Positions 7,165 through 14,801 of a DNA stretch of 23,405 nt are shown here, in pieces. How positions within the stretch are numbered: position 1 is the first letter of the stretch; the number at the start of each line of letters is the position of its first letter. The translations under genes were made by a program, and so were the position numbers. Source of the stretch: a virus; IMG/VR virus record IMGVR_UViG_3300009104_000126, positions 1 through 23,405 of that record; one strand, 5' to 3'. A model generated the notes under the pieces. It searched no databases. It worked only from the letters and a program-made list of their open reading frames with translations, and was not told where the DNA came from.

Positions 7165-7458
7165 ATGAGGAAACGACATTGGAAAAATAGAAAAAACAGA
7201 AAGTGTCCTGATTGTAATAGAGTTATCTATTATACTCGTAAAGATACTTTTGACCGTGCAGTAGGGAATAACGCTGTATGTAAATCTTGTGCACAGTCAG
7301 ATAGAAAACTTACTATGGAAACTATTGAAAAAATGAAGAAACCTAAGAGTAATAAACATAAGAAAAATATTTCACAAGGAATGACTTTGTATTGGCAGGA
7401 AAGAAAAGAACAAGAAGCATTAAAATATAAGGAATTTAAATGGCTTACATCGGATTAA
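7165..7458 (+). CDS. Zinc-ribbon / NUMOD3-like DNA-binding protein (homing endonuclease remnant?)
   Basis: The protein has 97 residues and is strongly basic. Cys14-x2-Cys17 and Cys39-x2-Cys42 form a zinc-ribbon pattern. Then comes a stretch, METIEKMKKPKSNKHKKNIS to about residue 78, that resembles NUMOD3 helix-turn DNA-binding motifs, found next to GIY-YIG and HNH nuclease domains in phage homing endonucleases. No GIY-YIG, HNH or other nuclease core is present, so it is either a free DNA-binding protein or the remains of a mobile endonuclease. There is no clear ribosome site before the ATG, and no earlier ATG, GTG or TTG in frame after the upstream stop at 7114. Its last 19 bases overlap the next gene, which uses AAGGA at 7429-7433. 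It sits between fibre genes, a usual place for selfish insertions. Confidence 0.65.
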   Translation: MRKRHWKNRKNRKCPDCNRVIYYTRKDTFDRAVGNNAVCKSCAQSDRKLTMETIEKMKKPKSNKHKKNISQGMTLYWQERKEQEALKYKEFKWLTSD

Positions 7459-8345
7459 AACAATTAGATCCCACTTTAACAGGTTCAATGAAACTTTCTG
7501 GTAGTTTAGAAGTTACTGGTTCTGTTGGATTGACAGGTGTATCTACAATTGGTCTTGGTGACACTTATATTGATTACACACAAAATGATGAAATTAATTT
7601 TTGGGCTGGCGGTGAAAGATTATTAAAGTTAGATGAAGCTGGTGATGATGAAGTAGTTGTTGGAGATAGTGGTCATGTAAATTTTAGAGTTGCAACATCT
7701 GGTGTAGGATATAATCTTTATGTAAAAAGTGAAAATGCTGGTGGTGTTGATAATTCAGTAGGTATTCGAAATAGTTCACCACAATCTGTATTAGATGTTA
7801 CTGGTGATTTAAAAGTTTCTTCTCATATTACTTCCAGTGCAAATATAAGTTCAAGTGGAATAGTAACCGCAGAACATTTTTATTCAAGTGATGATATTGA
7901 AACTGTGGGTACTGGAACGGTAACTTCTGGATATGGAGTTGTGGGTTACTCATTACTTGTAAATAATAATTCACATGGTGGTGGAGATTTTAGGGTAAAA
8001 TCAGTTAATAATGCATATCAGATATTTTCAGATTCGAATCAAGATAAAGTAGGTATGGGTTTTTCTACAGCCCCTACATTATTATCAACATTACACATAG
8101 GTGGAGATATAACAGCTACTCATATAACTGCAAGTGGAAATATAAGTGCAAGTGGAACAATATATGCAGATAATTTTACATCAACTGGAGGAGATGTAGC
8201 AGGAATTTCATTTGCTGATGATTTAAATATAACAGGACATATTACTTCGAGTGGTAATATAAATACAACATCTGGTAGAGTTTATGAAGCAGGAACATCA
8301 GTAATAGACCACGCAACGGCGATGGCAATAGTTTTTGGAGGATAA
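7440..8345 (+). CDS. Fibre-like virion structural protein
   Basis: The 301-residue protein is built of short beta-rich repeats of the kind seen in phage fibre shafts: LSGSLEVTGSVGLTGVSTIG near the N-terminus, two similar units VSSHITSSANISSSGIVTAEHF and ATHITASGNISASGTIYADNF in the middle and late part, and INFWAGGERLLKLDEAGDDEVVVG, a segment type common in this protein class. SPQSVLDVTGDLKV and TLLSTLHIGGDITATHI are a second repeated pair, about 110 residues apart. No cysteine, signal or catalytic motif is visible. The C-terminus, VYEAGTSVIDHATAMAIVFGG, may be a small cap. It starts inside the 3' end of the zinc-ribbon gene and is followed after 13 bases by the next gene. It is probably a tail or neck fibre part; no T4 gene equivalent is assigned. 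Confidence 0.75.
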   Translation: MAYIGLKQLDPTLTGSMKLSGSLEVTGSVGLTGVSTIGLGDTYIDYTQNDEINFWAGGERLLKLDEAGDDEVVVGDSGHVNFRVATSGVGYNLYVKSENAGGVDNSVGIRNSSPQSVLDVTGDLKVSSHITSSANISSSGIVTAEHFYSSDDIETVGTGTVTSGYGVVGYSLLVNNNSHGGGDFRVKSVNNAYQIFSDSNQDKVGMGFSTAPTLLSTLHIGGDITATHITASGNISASGTIYADNFTSTGGDVAGISFADDLNITGHITSSGNINTTSGRVYEAGTSVIDHATAMAIVFGG

Positions 8346-8358
8346 AGGAGAATAAAGT

Positions 8359-8685
8359 ATGGCAAATACATTTAAAAGTGCAGCAACAGGGTCAAGGACA
8401 GACTTATTAACAATGTATACTTGTCCAGTAGGTACAACCGCTGTAGTTCACGCAGTATATTTAAGTAATGTCGATGGAACAAATGATGCTACGGTTAATT
8501 TATCAGTAAGTGGGAGTGCAAACTTTCAAGAAAGACGATATTTGTTAAAAACAGTAGATGTTGCAGCAGATTCAACTGTAGTAATTGAAAAACCAATTAA
8601 TTTGGGAGCAGGTGATAAGTTAGAAACTCAGGCATCTGCAAATGATGATATTGATGTTTTTGCAAGTATATTAGAAATGACATAA
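8359..8685 (+). CDS. Small beta-rich virion-associated protein
   Basis: The 108-residue protein reads as a single beta-sandwich: alternating hydrophobic strands such as TAVVHAVYLSNV, ATVNLSVSGSA, RRYLLKTVDVAADSTVVIE and KLETQASANDDIDVFASILEMT, with no membrane segment. Small proteins beginning MANTFK with this strand pattern (TCPVGTTAVVHAVYLSN..., GAGDKLETQAS) seem common in marine phage genomes, where they lie among fibre or decoration genes; that is recollection, not a search. A strong AAGGAG (8345-8350) overlaps the previous stop codon. One base separates its stop from the next ATG. It may be an adhesin tip, a decoration protein or a fibre adaptor. The exact function is unknown. Confidence 0.7.
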   Translation: MANTFKSAATGSRTDLLTMYTCPVGTTAVVHAVYLSNVDGTNDATVNLSVSGSANFQERRYLLKTVDVAADSTVVIEKPINLGAGDKLETQASANDDIDVFASILEMT

Positions 8686-8686
8686 T

Positions 8687-11059
8687 ATGAAATATATTGG
8701 TAAAGAGACAAGAAAAAGAAGAATCAAGATAAAGGGTAAACCTTTAATTGTTACTGGCTCGTATATCAAAATTGATAGAGGGTTGGATTCGGGTTCGACT
8801 GCAATTTATACCAATAATGTTCAAAATGGTTATCCAACTTCTAATCCCTGGGGAACTGGTTTAGATGGGAGTTACTTTAATAACTTTGATGAGACAACTC
8901 ATGTAAGTGAAATTTTAAGATTTATGGCTGGAATAGTTAGTCATTCAATAGATACATCATCCCCAACTGCAAATACAAAATATTGGAATACACTTTCCAC
9001 TACTCATACTCAAGGTTCAACTACGAGTAAAGGTTCATTGTTAGATGGAGTGTTAGGTTCAACTTATGAAAATGCAAGGTTATCACAACATTGGACTTCA
9101 TCTAAATTTATAGATATGAGTGATACTGGTTCATATAGAGAACTTCAAGATTATCTAACATTAAAAGGTTGGGTACAAACAAGCGATAGAGGTACTTTTG
9201 GAAACGACACGGGAACAAATCCATTTCATGGAAGTTACGCTTCTCGTATTCCATCAACGATACAGACTCAAGCGACACATGGTACAAATAATTTTACAAT
9301 AACAGCAAATGCAGGTGGTTCAAGTGCAGTTTATAGTAATTCTAACTATTTTGGAATGGGTGGATTAACAAGTGGAGGGGCAACACCGTTTTATGTAAGA
9401 GTATTGGCATCACATTCATTTAGTGATAATTACTCAGATGCTACACCAGATGAAAATTCAACTTTTACAACTGCTTCGGTTTTCGATTATTCAATAAGTT
9501 CATTTGGAACATCAAATGGATTAGTATTAGCAAAAATTAATTCTGCTAATCCAGCAGTTATACCTGCAGCATATCAAGATGGAGATTTTAATAGTGTTGC
9601 AGGACCAATTAGTGGTAGATTTTATACTGGAGGTGCAACAAGTGCAACAAGTATTTCTGCAAGTGGATATTATGCAACACATGATGTGGTATCTGGATTA
9701 AAATCTGGTTCACAGGGAAGTTATGTATATAAAAACGGAAGTGATTCAACAACAAGATTTTATTTATATTATAATATAACAGAGGACATTACAAATAGTC
9801 AACCTACAGCGGTAGTAACAAGTAGTGCAAATATAACTGCATTTTCAGCTACATCAAGGAGTTTGAGTGGAGCACCTTATTTATTAACAACAACATATAC
9901 CGTTACATTTGATTCAGAAGTAAGTAAATCATTTGATCCCGCTTACGGATATGCATCTTCACCATTAGTTAATAGTAATACAACTGATACATGGGAAAAT
10001 ATTGGTTCAACAACTTTATCTAATACTACTGTATCGGTAACTAATAGTGGAGTTCAATCCACAGGAGCCAATTTATATGTCATAGATAGTACTAAAAGTA
10101 CAAAAAGAAGTTCAAGTGGGATACCACATAGGTCAGATATAGCAGTTGCTAGTTCTTCTCTTTCTTTTACTTTAGATAGTAATACTGAAAATGTAGGACA
10201 GAATCGTACATCGAATAATACATTAAATTATTCATTAATATTTAGAGCTAGAGGTAGAAATTGGAAAAATACATCAGCAGATTCTACTTCGGGTACAATA
10301 TCTTTATATAACGCGGCTAGATTCGGTCAAAATTCTGATAGTGGTAGTATGGCGGTTTATAGTAGAGCACAAGGATATGATTCCAACACTTTACAAGATA
10401 CAACTGAAACATTTACGGGAGAAGATTTTAGAATAGTATTGGCAGATAATGTTCAAACATTTACTGGAGCATATATTACAACTGATAGTTTTAAAACTAA
10501 TGATGAGGGGGATGGTATTTTAGGACAATATGATTTACAAGTAAAACCTGGATACTTAGTAAATCCAACAGGTAGTTATGGATATTGGTTTACAGGTGAT
10601 AGTTTACCAGCAAGTTCGACAGGATATAGATATTACATACGAAGATTTCAAACAGACGGTGGAACAAAATCAAGTATGACGGTTAATTTAAGTAGTAAAA
10701 CATTGGTAGCTTGGAATTCTACGAGTGATGGTATAGCTTGTGCATTATTATTCGAGAGTTCGGGTAAAAATAGTGGTAATAATAGTTCTTTGGGTGTAGC
10801 AAGAATATATGACCCAGTAAAAACCACAAGTAACTTGATTGAAGCGGACATATCACAAGATAATTTTAAAAATCCATTTTCCACAGCAATTAGTTTATAT
10901 GGAAATAGTGGTGGTAGTATTTCAAGTGGAACATATACAGTTCCAATAAGAAATGCGGATGGAATGTATTTAGATAGTAATGATAATGAACTTTATGTGA
11001 TAGTTAGATATAAGGGTGATCCAGCACCAATATCTGCAATAACATTGAGTTTTAGTTAG
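8687..11059 (+). CDS. Large virion structural / fibre-like protein
   Basis: The 790-residue protein has a basic N-terminus (MKYIGKETRKRRIKIKGKPL) without a signal peptide, followed by very Ser/Thr/Tyr/Asn-rich sequence. A helical region around residues 60-170 (VSEILRFMAGIVSHSID, YRELQDYLTLKGW) breaks the beta-rich pattern. The middle has SGRFYTGGATSATSISASGYYATHDVVSGL and several immunoglobulin-like strand runs. The C-terminus (RIYDPVKTTSNLIEADISQD, GTYTVPIRNADGMYLDSNDNELYVIVRYKGDP) looks like a compact beta domain. It lacks the short SGNISGS repeats of the neighbouring fibres, so it may be a receptor-binding or connector element rather than a shaft. Ribosome-site evidence is weak, and the one-base gap after the preceding stop suggests coupled translation. 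I recognise no T4 counterpart. Confidence 0.68.
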   Translation: MKYIGKETRKRRIKIKGKPLIVTGSYIKIDRGLDSGSTAIYTNNVQNGYPTSNPWGTGLDGSYFNNFDETTHVSEILRFMAGIVSHSIDTSSPTANTKYWNTLSTTHTQGSTTSKGSLLDGVLGSTYENARLSQHWTSSKFIDMSDTGSYRELQDYLTLKGWVQTSDRGTFGNDTGTNPFHGSYASRIPSTIQTQATHGTNNFTITANAGGSSAVYSNSNYFGMGGLTSGGATPFYVRVLASHSFSDNYSDATPDENSTFTTASVFDYSISSFGTSNGLVLAKINSANPAVIPAAYQDGDFNSVAGPISGRFYTGGATSATSISASGYYATHDVVSGLKSGSQGSYVYKNGSDSTTRFYLYYNITEDITNSQPTAVVTSSANITAFSATSRSLSGAPYLLTTTYTVTFDSEVSKSFDPAYGYASSPLVNSNTTDTWENIGSTTLSNTTVSVTNSGVQSTGANLYVIDSTKSTKRSSSGIPHRSDIAVASSSLSFTLDSNTENVGQNRTSNNTLNYSLIFRARGRNWKNTSADSTSGTISLYNAARFGQNSDSGSMAVYSRAQGYDSNTLQDTTETFTGEDFRIVLADNVQTFTGAYITTDSFKTNDEGDGILGQYDLQVKPGYLVNPTGSYGYWFTGDSLPASSTGYRYYIRRFQTDGGTKSSMTVNLSSKTLVAWNSTSDGIACALLFESSGKNSGNNSSLGVARIYDPVKTTSNLIEADISQDNFKNPFSTAISLYGNSGGSISSGTYTVPIRNADGMYLDSNDNELYVIVRYKGDPAPISAITLSFS

Positions 11060-11068
11060 GGATAAGAA

Positions 11069-12088
11069 ATGGCAAAAATAGATTCAGGGTCAAAATCCAG
11101 TCGATTATTAGCATCGCGAAGGTATACTCACGATACACTTACAAGTGCACAAGAATCATTTACAAATGTACTTGATTTACAAGCATCTGAGATTTATACT
11201 CAAGGTGGGGATGTACCATCTTCAGGATTACCATTTAGTGGAAGTTCTCAAATTAATGCAACTTATGATGTTTCTGGATCAAGTGTATTAAAGTATTGGT
11301 ATAGACATCCACTTACAAAATCAAATACTAATAATGAAGTTTGGTTCTTTTTAAATCCAACTGGGAGTGATAATGGAATTGGTGCACAGTTAATTAGTTC
11401 TGATCAACAAGTTAATTTTATATCACCAAAATATTCAGTAGCAGCATTGGCAACTTCTACAACAGCAGATTCAACTCCTGGATATTTAGCAGCTTTATAT
11501 AAATCAACTTCAAGAAATACATCTTCATTAGATGGTGATGATTTAGTTTCAACTAATGATTATATATTTGATTATAAAACTGGTATAGTTCAGTTTATGA
11601 ATTCTTCAGTAGACCCATCTAATAGTGAATATCTTTATATGACAGTTTATCAATATGTTGGTACAACATTAGATGAAGGTATAAGTTTTAGTGGAGATAC
11701 TACACTTAGTAGTGTTTCTTCATCTATGATACCAAGTGAAGATGATGCTTTTGATATAGGATCATCTACAAAACAATGGAAAGATTTACATATAGACGGA
11801 ACAGCAAACATAGATTCGTTAGCTGTAACAGACGCATTTACATATGGAAGTACGACATGGAATGAAAACTCTGGAGCAAATAGAATAACTGGTTCAGATT
11901 TTATTTGGAAATCAACGGGTGGTGGATTTGATATTTATGATAATAGTGATGCTTTAATGTTTAAAATTGAAAATAAAGTAGCAGTGTTGGGATCAGTAAC
12001 AGGAGCACCACCTACAGCAGTAGCAGGTGGAATATATTATTCTGGCTCTGATGATTTTTATTTTGGATATGAAAATGAAGTTTCTTAA
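11069..12088 (+). CDS. Structural protein with a DLGS-type fibre repeat
   Basis: The 339-residue protein has two parts. The first 200 residues are a distinct domain (LTSAQESFTNVLDLQASEIYTQ, VLKYWYRHPLTKSN, NEVWFFLNPTGSDNGIG, YIFDYKTGIVQFMNSSVDPS) without obvious repeats. From about residue 216 it contains a single unit, SSMIPSEDDAFDIGSSTKQW-KDLHIDG, of the repeat that occurs several times in the two large fibre genes downstream. The C-terminal part (GAPPTAVAGGIYYSGSDDFYFGYENEV) is a short strand-turn cap of the type found where phage fibres display a tip. It follows the previous stop by 9 bases with a modest ribosome site (GGGATAAGA). The N-terminal domain may attach the protein to the virion and the repeat may let it interact with neighbouring fibres; this is inference. 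Confidence 0.68.
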   Translation: MAKIDSGSKSSRLLASRRYTHDTLTSAQESFTNVLDLQASEIYTQGGDVPSSGLPFSGSSQINATYDVSGSSVLKYWYRHPLTKSNTNNEVWFFLNPTGSDNGIGAQLISSDQQVNFISPKYSVAALATSTTADSTPGYLAALYKSTSRNTSSLDGDDLVSTNDYIFDYKTGIVQFMNSSVDPSNSEYLYMTVYQYVGTTLDEGISFSGDTTLSSVSSSMIPSEDDAFDIGSSTKQWKDLHIDGTANIDSLAVTDAFTYGSTTWNENSGANRITGSDFIWKSTGGGFDIYDNSDALMFKIENKVAVLGSVTGAPPTAVAGGIYYSGSDDFYFGYENEVS

Positions 12089-12127
12089 TAGTTTAAGTAG
12101 AAGAAAAGTAGATTAATTTAGAAAGTA

Positions 12128-12137
12128 TATATTTATT
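12128..12137 (+). promoter_or_regulatory. Putative late promoter TATATTTATT
   Basis: The core ATATTTAT (12129-12136) is preceded by T and extends to a longer TATATATTTATTAAC. It lies in the 90-base gap before the 641-residue fibre gene, 51 bases from its ATG, with a hairpin just downstream. It would be a second start point within the fibre array. Confidence 0.55.
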
Positions 12138-12140
12138 AAC

Positions 12141-12160
12141 GATAAATCATATGGTTTATC
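12141..12160 (+). promoter_or_regulatory. 5'-leader hairpin before fibre gene
   Basis: GATAAATC (12141-12148) pairs with GGTTTATC (12153-12160), an 8-bp stem with one T-G pair, around an ATAT loop. It starts 4 bases after the putative promoter core and so would form at or near the 5' end of the transcript. It ends well before the ribosome site TAGGAG (12166-12171). A role in mRNA protection is possible. Confidence 0.55.
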
Positions 12161-12178
12161 TAATTTAGGAGAATAATA

Positions 12179-14104
12179 ATGGCACAATGGAGAAAAGTCG
12201 TAGTATCGGGGAGTTCCGCGGTATTAAATCAAGTATCGGCTAGTGGAAACATAGTTCCAAAAACTACAGATGGTAGTTCATTGGGAACATCCACCCTACA
12301 ATTTAGTGACTTGTTTTTAGGAGAAGGTGCTGTAATAAATTGGGATGGTGGTGATTTCACAGCTACCCAAACTAATAACTTATTAGCCCTGTCTGGTGGA
12401 AACACAAGAGTAGATAGGTTAGAAGTTGATTCAGCAAATGATTATTTAGATGTAGATACAGATTTAAAAATAGTAGCAGCAGCTGATATTACATTAGACC
12501 CAGGTGGTAACAATGTTAAACCAGGTGGGGATAGTGCAGATGATTTAGGAGTTAGTGGAACTGCTTGGAGAACTCTTTATGTAGATGCTATAGAAATGAA
12601 TGGTCAAGGTGCTATTGCTGGTGTAACCCATGTTACAGCATCAGGTAATATATCAGGTTCCGCAGCATCCTCTGGATCATTTGGATACTTGAAAGTGTCT
12701 GGAGATGGTGTTTTTGGTGGTGATATAACATTTGGAGATGCAAATACTGATTCTGTTAGTTTTGGAGCAGATATTAGTTCTGATCTTATTCCAAATGCAG
12801 ATGATACCTATGATTTAGGTTCAGCCTCACAGGCATGGCAAGATTTATTTTTAGAAGGTGATATAACCTTAACAGATGCAGGAACTATACAAACAACAGC
12901 AGGAGTCTTAACTATTGATGGAGCTGGTGGACTGACATTGGACTCTGATGGTACTGATGCAGTCAATCTTGGTACTGAGGCTGTGGCAAAGACGATTACT
13001 ATCGGTAATGCCGCATCAACAAAGGTTGATATCAATGCATTGGCACTCGATTTTGATTCTGCAGCAGCAACAGACATTTTGGCAGCGACAACTGTAAGTG
13101 TTAAAGGAGCAGGTGGAGCATCATTTGGTGATGATGTAGCAACTTGGGAATTTAATGGTAGTGGAGCTGTTTCTGAAACAGGAATGACAACTGTTTCTAT
13201 AACACCTTCAAGTACATTTGATATAGATGCTGGTGGAGCAGTTACCATTGATGGTTCTGCAATTACTATTGGTGGAGATTCAGATGTCGCAGTAGATATT
13301 GATTCTTCTACATTAGACATAGACGCAAGTGGAGCATTAACTATTGACTCAGCTACTTCAATTGCAATTGGAGCAAACGCAGATAAACCTATTGATATTG
13401 ATTCAACTACTCTTGATATTGATGCAAGTGGAGCAATAACAATAGATGGTACATCTACAATTTTAATTAGTGGTGATGGGGGAGCAACTTTTAGTGATGA
13501 TACTGAAGCGTTAGTTTATGATGGTTCTGGTAATGTTGATTTTGATACTGTTGCTTTAGATATTGATTCAAGTGGAGCAATAACAATAGATGGTACTTCT
13601 ACTTTTTCAGTTGATGTACAAGGTGCTACTAATATCGATACTACAAGTGGTGCAATATCTATTGGTACTGCTAATAGTGGTATCGCAGTAAATATTGGTC
13701 ATTCAACTTCAGAGACTACGATTAATGATAACCTTACAATTACAGGAGATTTAACTGTAAATGGCGACCAGACAATAGTTTCTACGACTAATTTAGCTGT
13801 TGAAGATAAATTCGCTATATTTGCAAGTGGTTCAACATCGGACACGGATGGTGGAATTATTGTTCAAAATGCAGCATCAGCTGGATATGCATTAGGATAC
13901 GATTCAGGAGTTGATAGATGGGCATTTGACGCAGATTTGGCACATAACGCTACAAACTTAGTACCAGATGCATATGTTGGTGTGGTCCAAGTTGGAACAA
14001 CACATGGTGATTCAGTTGCAGTACCAACTTATGGTGGAACAACTAATGGTGTCGGAACAATTTATGTAGATACGGATGATAATGAAATTTGGATTTACGC
14101 ATAA
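12179..14104 (+). CDS. Fibre protein with tandem beta repeats
   Basis: The 641-residue protein has no cysteine that I can see and is rich in Asp, Gly, Ser and Thr. The N-terminus MAQWRKVVVSGSSAVLNQVS is closely related to that of the 123-residue protein at 14405 and may be the virion attachment peptide. DLGS-type units occur at residues 24-49, 112-137 and 201-227 (SSDLIPNADDTYDLGSASQA). Residues about 346-480 form a tandem array of LDIDASGAITIDGTST-like units. Near the C-terminus, ITGDLTVNGDQTIVSTTNL to DRWAFDADL is a module shared with the 1527-residue fibre (there ending DRWIGGLSG). The last residues, GVGTIYVDTDDNEIWIYA, form a simple cap; no Peptidase_S74 chaperone is present. It is probably a trimeric fibre shaft. 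A ribosome site TAGGAG precedes the ATG. Confidence 0.8.
   Translation: MAQWRKVVVSGSSAVLNQVSASGNIVPKTTDGSSLGTSTLQFSDLFLGEGAVINWDGGDFTATQTNNLLALSGGNTRVDRLEVDSANDYLDVDTDLKIVAAADITLDPGGNNVKPGGDSADDLGVSGTAWRTLYVDAIEMNGQGAIAGVTHVTASGNISGSAASSGSFGYLKVSGDGVFGGDITFGDANTDSVSFGADISSDLIPNADDTYDLGSASQAWQDLFLEGDITLTDAGTIQTTAGVLTIDGAGGLTLDSDGTDAVNLGTEAVAKTITIGNAASTKVDINALALDFDSAAATDILAATTVSVKGAGGASFGDDVATWEFNGSGAVSETGMTTVSITPSSTFDIDAGGAVTIDGSAITIGGDSDVAVDIDSSTLDIDASGALTIDSATSIAIGANADKPIDIDSTTLDIDASGAITIDGTSTILISGDGGATFSDDTEALVYDGSGNVDFDTVALDIDSSGAITIDGTSTFSVDVQGATNIDTTSGAISIGTANSGIAVNIGHSTSETTINDNLTITGDLTVNGDQTIVSTTNLAVEDKFAIFASGSTSDTDGGIIVQNAASAGYALGYDSGVDRWAFDADLAHNATNLVPDAYVGVVQVGTTHGDSVAVPTYGGTTNGVGTIYVDTDDNEIWIYA
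13216..13620 (+). repeat. Tandem fibre repeats (xLDIDxSGAITIDGTS units)
   Basis: Four related units occur in this part of the fibre gene: FDIDAGGAVTIDGSAI, LDIDASGALTIDSATS, LDIDASGAITIDGTST and LDIDSSGAITIDGTST. The last two are also nearly identical as DNA (around 13411-13455 and 13556-13600), while the others differ more. Spacing is about 35-50 codons, with different filler between units. This looks like growth of a fibre shaft by internal duplication. Confidence 0.8.
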
Positions 14105-14125
14105 CATTAGATAAGAGGTTTCAAA

Positions 14126-14326
14126 ATGGCAATTAAGGTTAAAGGCCGTATTAAAATTATAGAGGGAAAGGCATATGTTCATCCATTGACAATCCCTGAA
14201 TTAGAATTTTTATTAAAAATAGTAGCAGAAGCAGGACATAAAATGGAAGATGTTCCAAAGGTGTTACAAGTGACTAAGAAGCTACGAGAAGAATATAAAT
14301 TAGTTAAGGAACATCAAAAAACTTAA
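14126..14326 (+). CDS. Small helical protein, unknown function
   Basis: I do not recognise a family. The 66-residue protein has a strand pair at the N-terminus (IKVKGRIKIIEGKAYVHPL) followed by two amphipathic helices (IPELEFLLKIVAEAGHKME and DVPKVLQVTKKLREEYKLVKEH). It has no membrane segment or cysteine. A ribosome site, AGAGG (14114-14118), precedes the ATG by 7 bases and the upstream fibre stop is 21 bases away. Its position between two fibre genes that share an N-terminal module makes a fibre-assembly helper or adaptor one possibility, but there is no direct evidence. Confidence 0.6.
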   Translation: MAIKVKGRIKIIEGKAYVHPLTIPELEFLLKIVAEAGHKMEDVPKVLQVTKKLREEYKLVKEHQKT

Positions 14327-14330
14327 TGTT

Positions 14331-14367
14331 GGCCCATCTCTATGAAGATGATGGGAAGTGGGCTTCG
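14331..14367 (+). promoter_or_regulatory. Structured intergenic leader
   Basis: The 78-base gap before the gene at 14405 is GC-richer than its surroundings and can fold. CCCATC (14333-14338) pairs with GATGGG (14350-14355), followed by a small GAAG-TGGG-CTTC hairpin (14355-14366). GCCCA (14332-14336) could instead pair with TGGGC (14359-14363), giving alternative folds. There is no T tract, so it is not a normal terminator, and no promoter core is present. A strong AAGGAG (14389-14394) follows. The role is unknown. Confidence 0.4.
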
Positions 14368-14404
14368 TGAGAAGTAACCAACCGCGATAAGGAGAATATA
14401 TTAA

Positions 14405-14776
14405 ATGCCAAGTTGGAAAAAAGTATTAGTATCGGGCAGTTCAGCCCAATTAAATGAAGTAACAGCTAGTGGCGGGTTTTCAGGTGATGGTTCTGGTTTA
14501 ACTGGAGTAACAGCTGACACAGCAAACATCGCGGTCTTAGAAGAGGGTTCTTCTCTCACATCCCAAGTATCAAGTTTAGATTTTGTAGGTAGTAATGTAA
14601 CTGCCACAACAGATGGTAATGCAATAACTGTAACAGTTTCAGGAACAAGTGGTAATGCTTTAGATAATGCATGGGATGAGGATAGTAATGAAGATTTAAT
14701 GCCAGCCACAAGTAATCAAGTTGTTGATGTACATTATGAATTAGATAGTAATAACGATATAATGCCTCGTGTATAA
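14405..14776 (+). CDS. Short fibre-related protein sharing the fibre attachment N-terminus
   Basis: The 123-residue protein begins MPSWKKVLVSGSSAQLNEVT, matching MAQWRKVVVSGSSAVLNQVS of the 641-residue fibre. It continues with FSGDGSGLTGVTADT, a motif frequent in phage fibre proteins, and a short Thr/Val-rich strand region, and ends in NEDLMPATSNQVVDVHYELD to IMPRV. It has almost no shaft, so it could be a capping or adaptor subunit that uses the same docking site, or a reduced fibre. The RBS AAGGAG (14389-14394) lies 10 bases before the ATG. Its stop codon runs into the putative promoter at 14775. Confidence 0.68.
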   Translation: MPSWKKVLVSGSSAQLNEVTASGGFSGDGSGLTGVTADTANIAVLEEGSSLTSQVSSLDFVGSNVTATTDGNAITVTVSGTSGNALDNAWDEDSNEDLMPATSNQVVDVHYELDSNNDIMPRV

Positions 14777-14785
14777 TATTTATAG
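14775..14785 (+). promoter_or_regulatory. Putative late promoter AATATTTATAG
   Basis: The core ATATTTAT (14776-14783) followed by AG overlaps the stop codon of the preceding gene and lies 26 bases before the start of the 1527-residue fibre gene. The first base differs from TATATTTATAG. The predicted leader would be only about 12 bases long. Confidence 0.5.
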
Positions 14786-14801
14786 GAAATAGGATAAAAA
14801 T

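Noticed and set aside
8359-8685. Calling the 108-residue protein a capsid decoration protein
   Set aside because: The fold appears beta-rich and such small proteins occur near fibre genes, but nothing in the sequence distinguishes decoration from fibre adaptor, so only a general call is given.
13216-13620. Regularly spaced repeats as a possible CRISPR array
   Set aside because: The units are in frame, differ in sequence and spacing, and encode fibre repeats; there are no palindromic repeats or cas genes.
14327-14404. A tRNA or other classical RNA gene in the structured gap
   Set aside because: I could not fit a cloverleaf or anticodon arm; the gap contains only competing short hairpins and a ribosome site.
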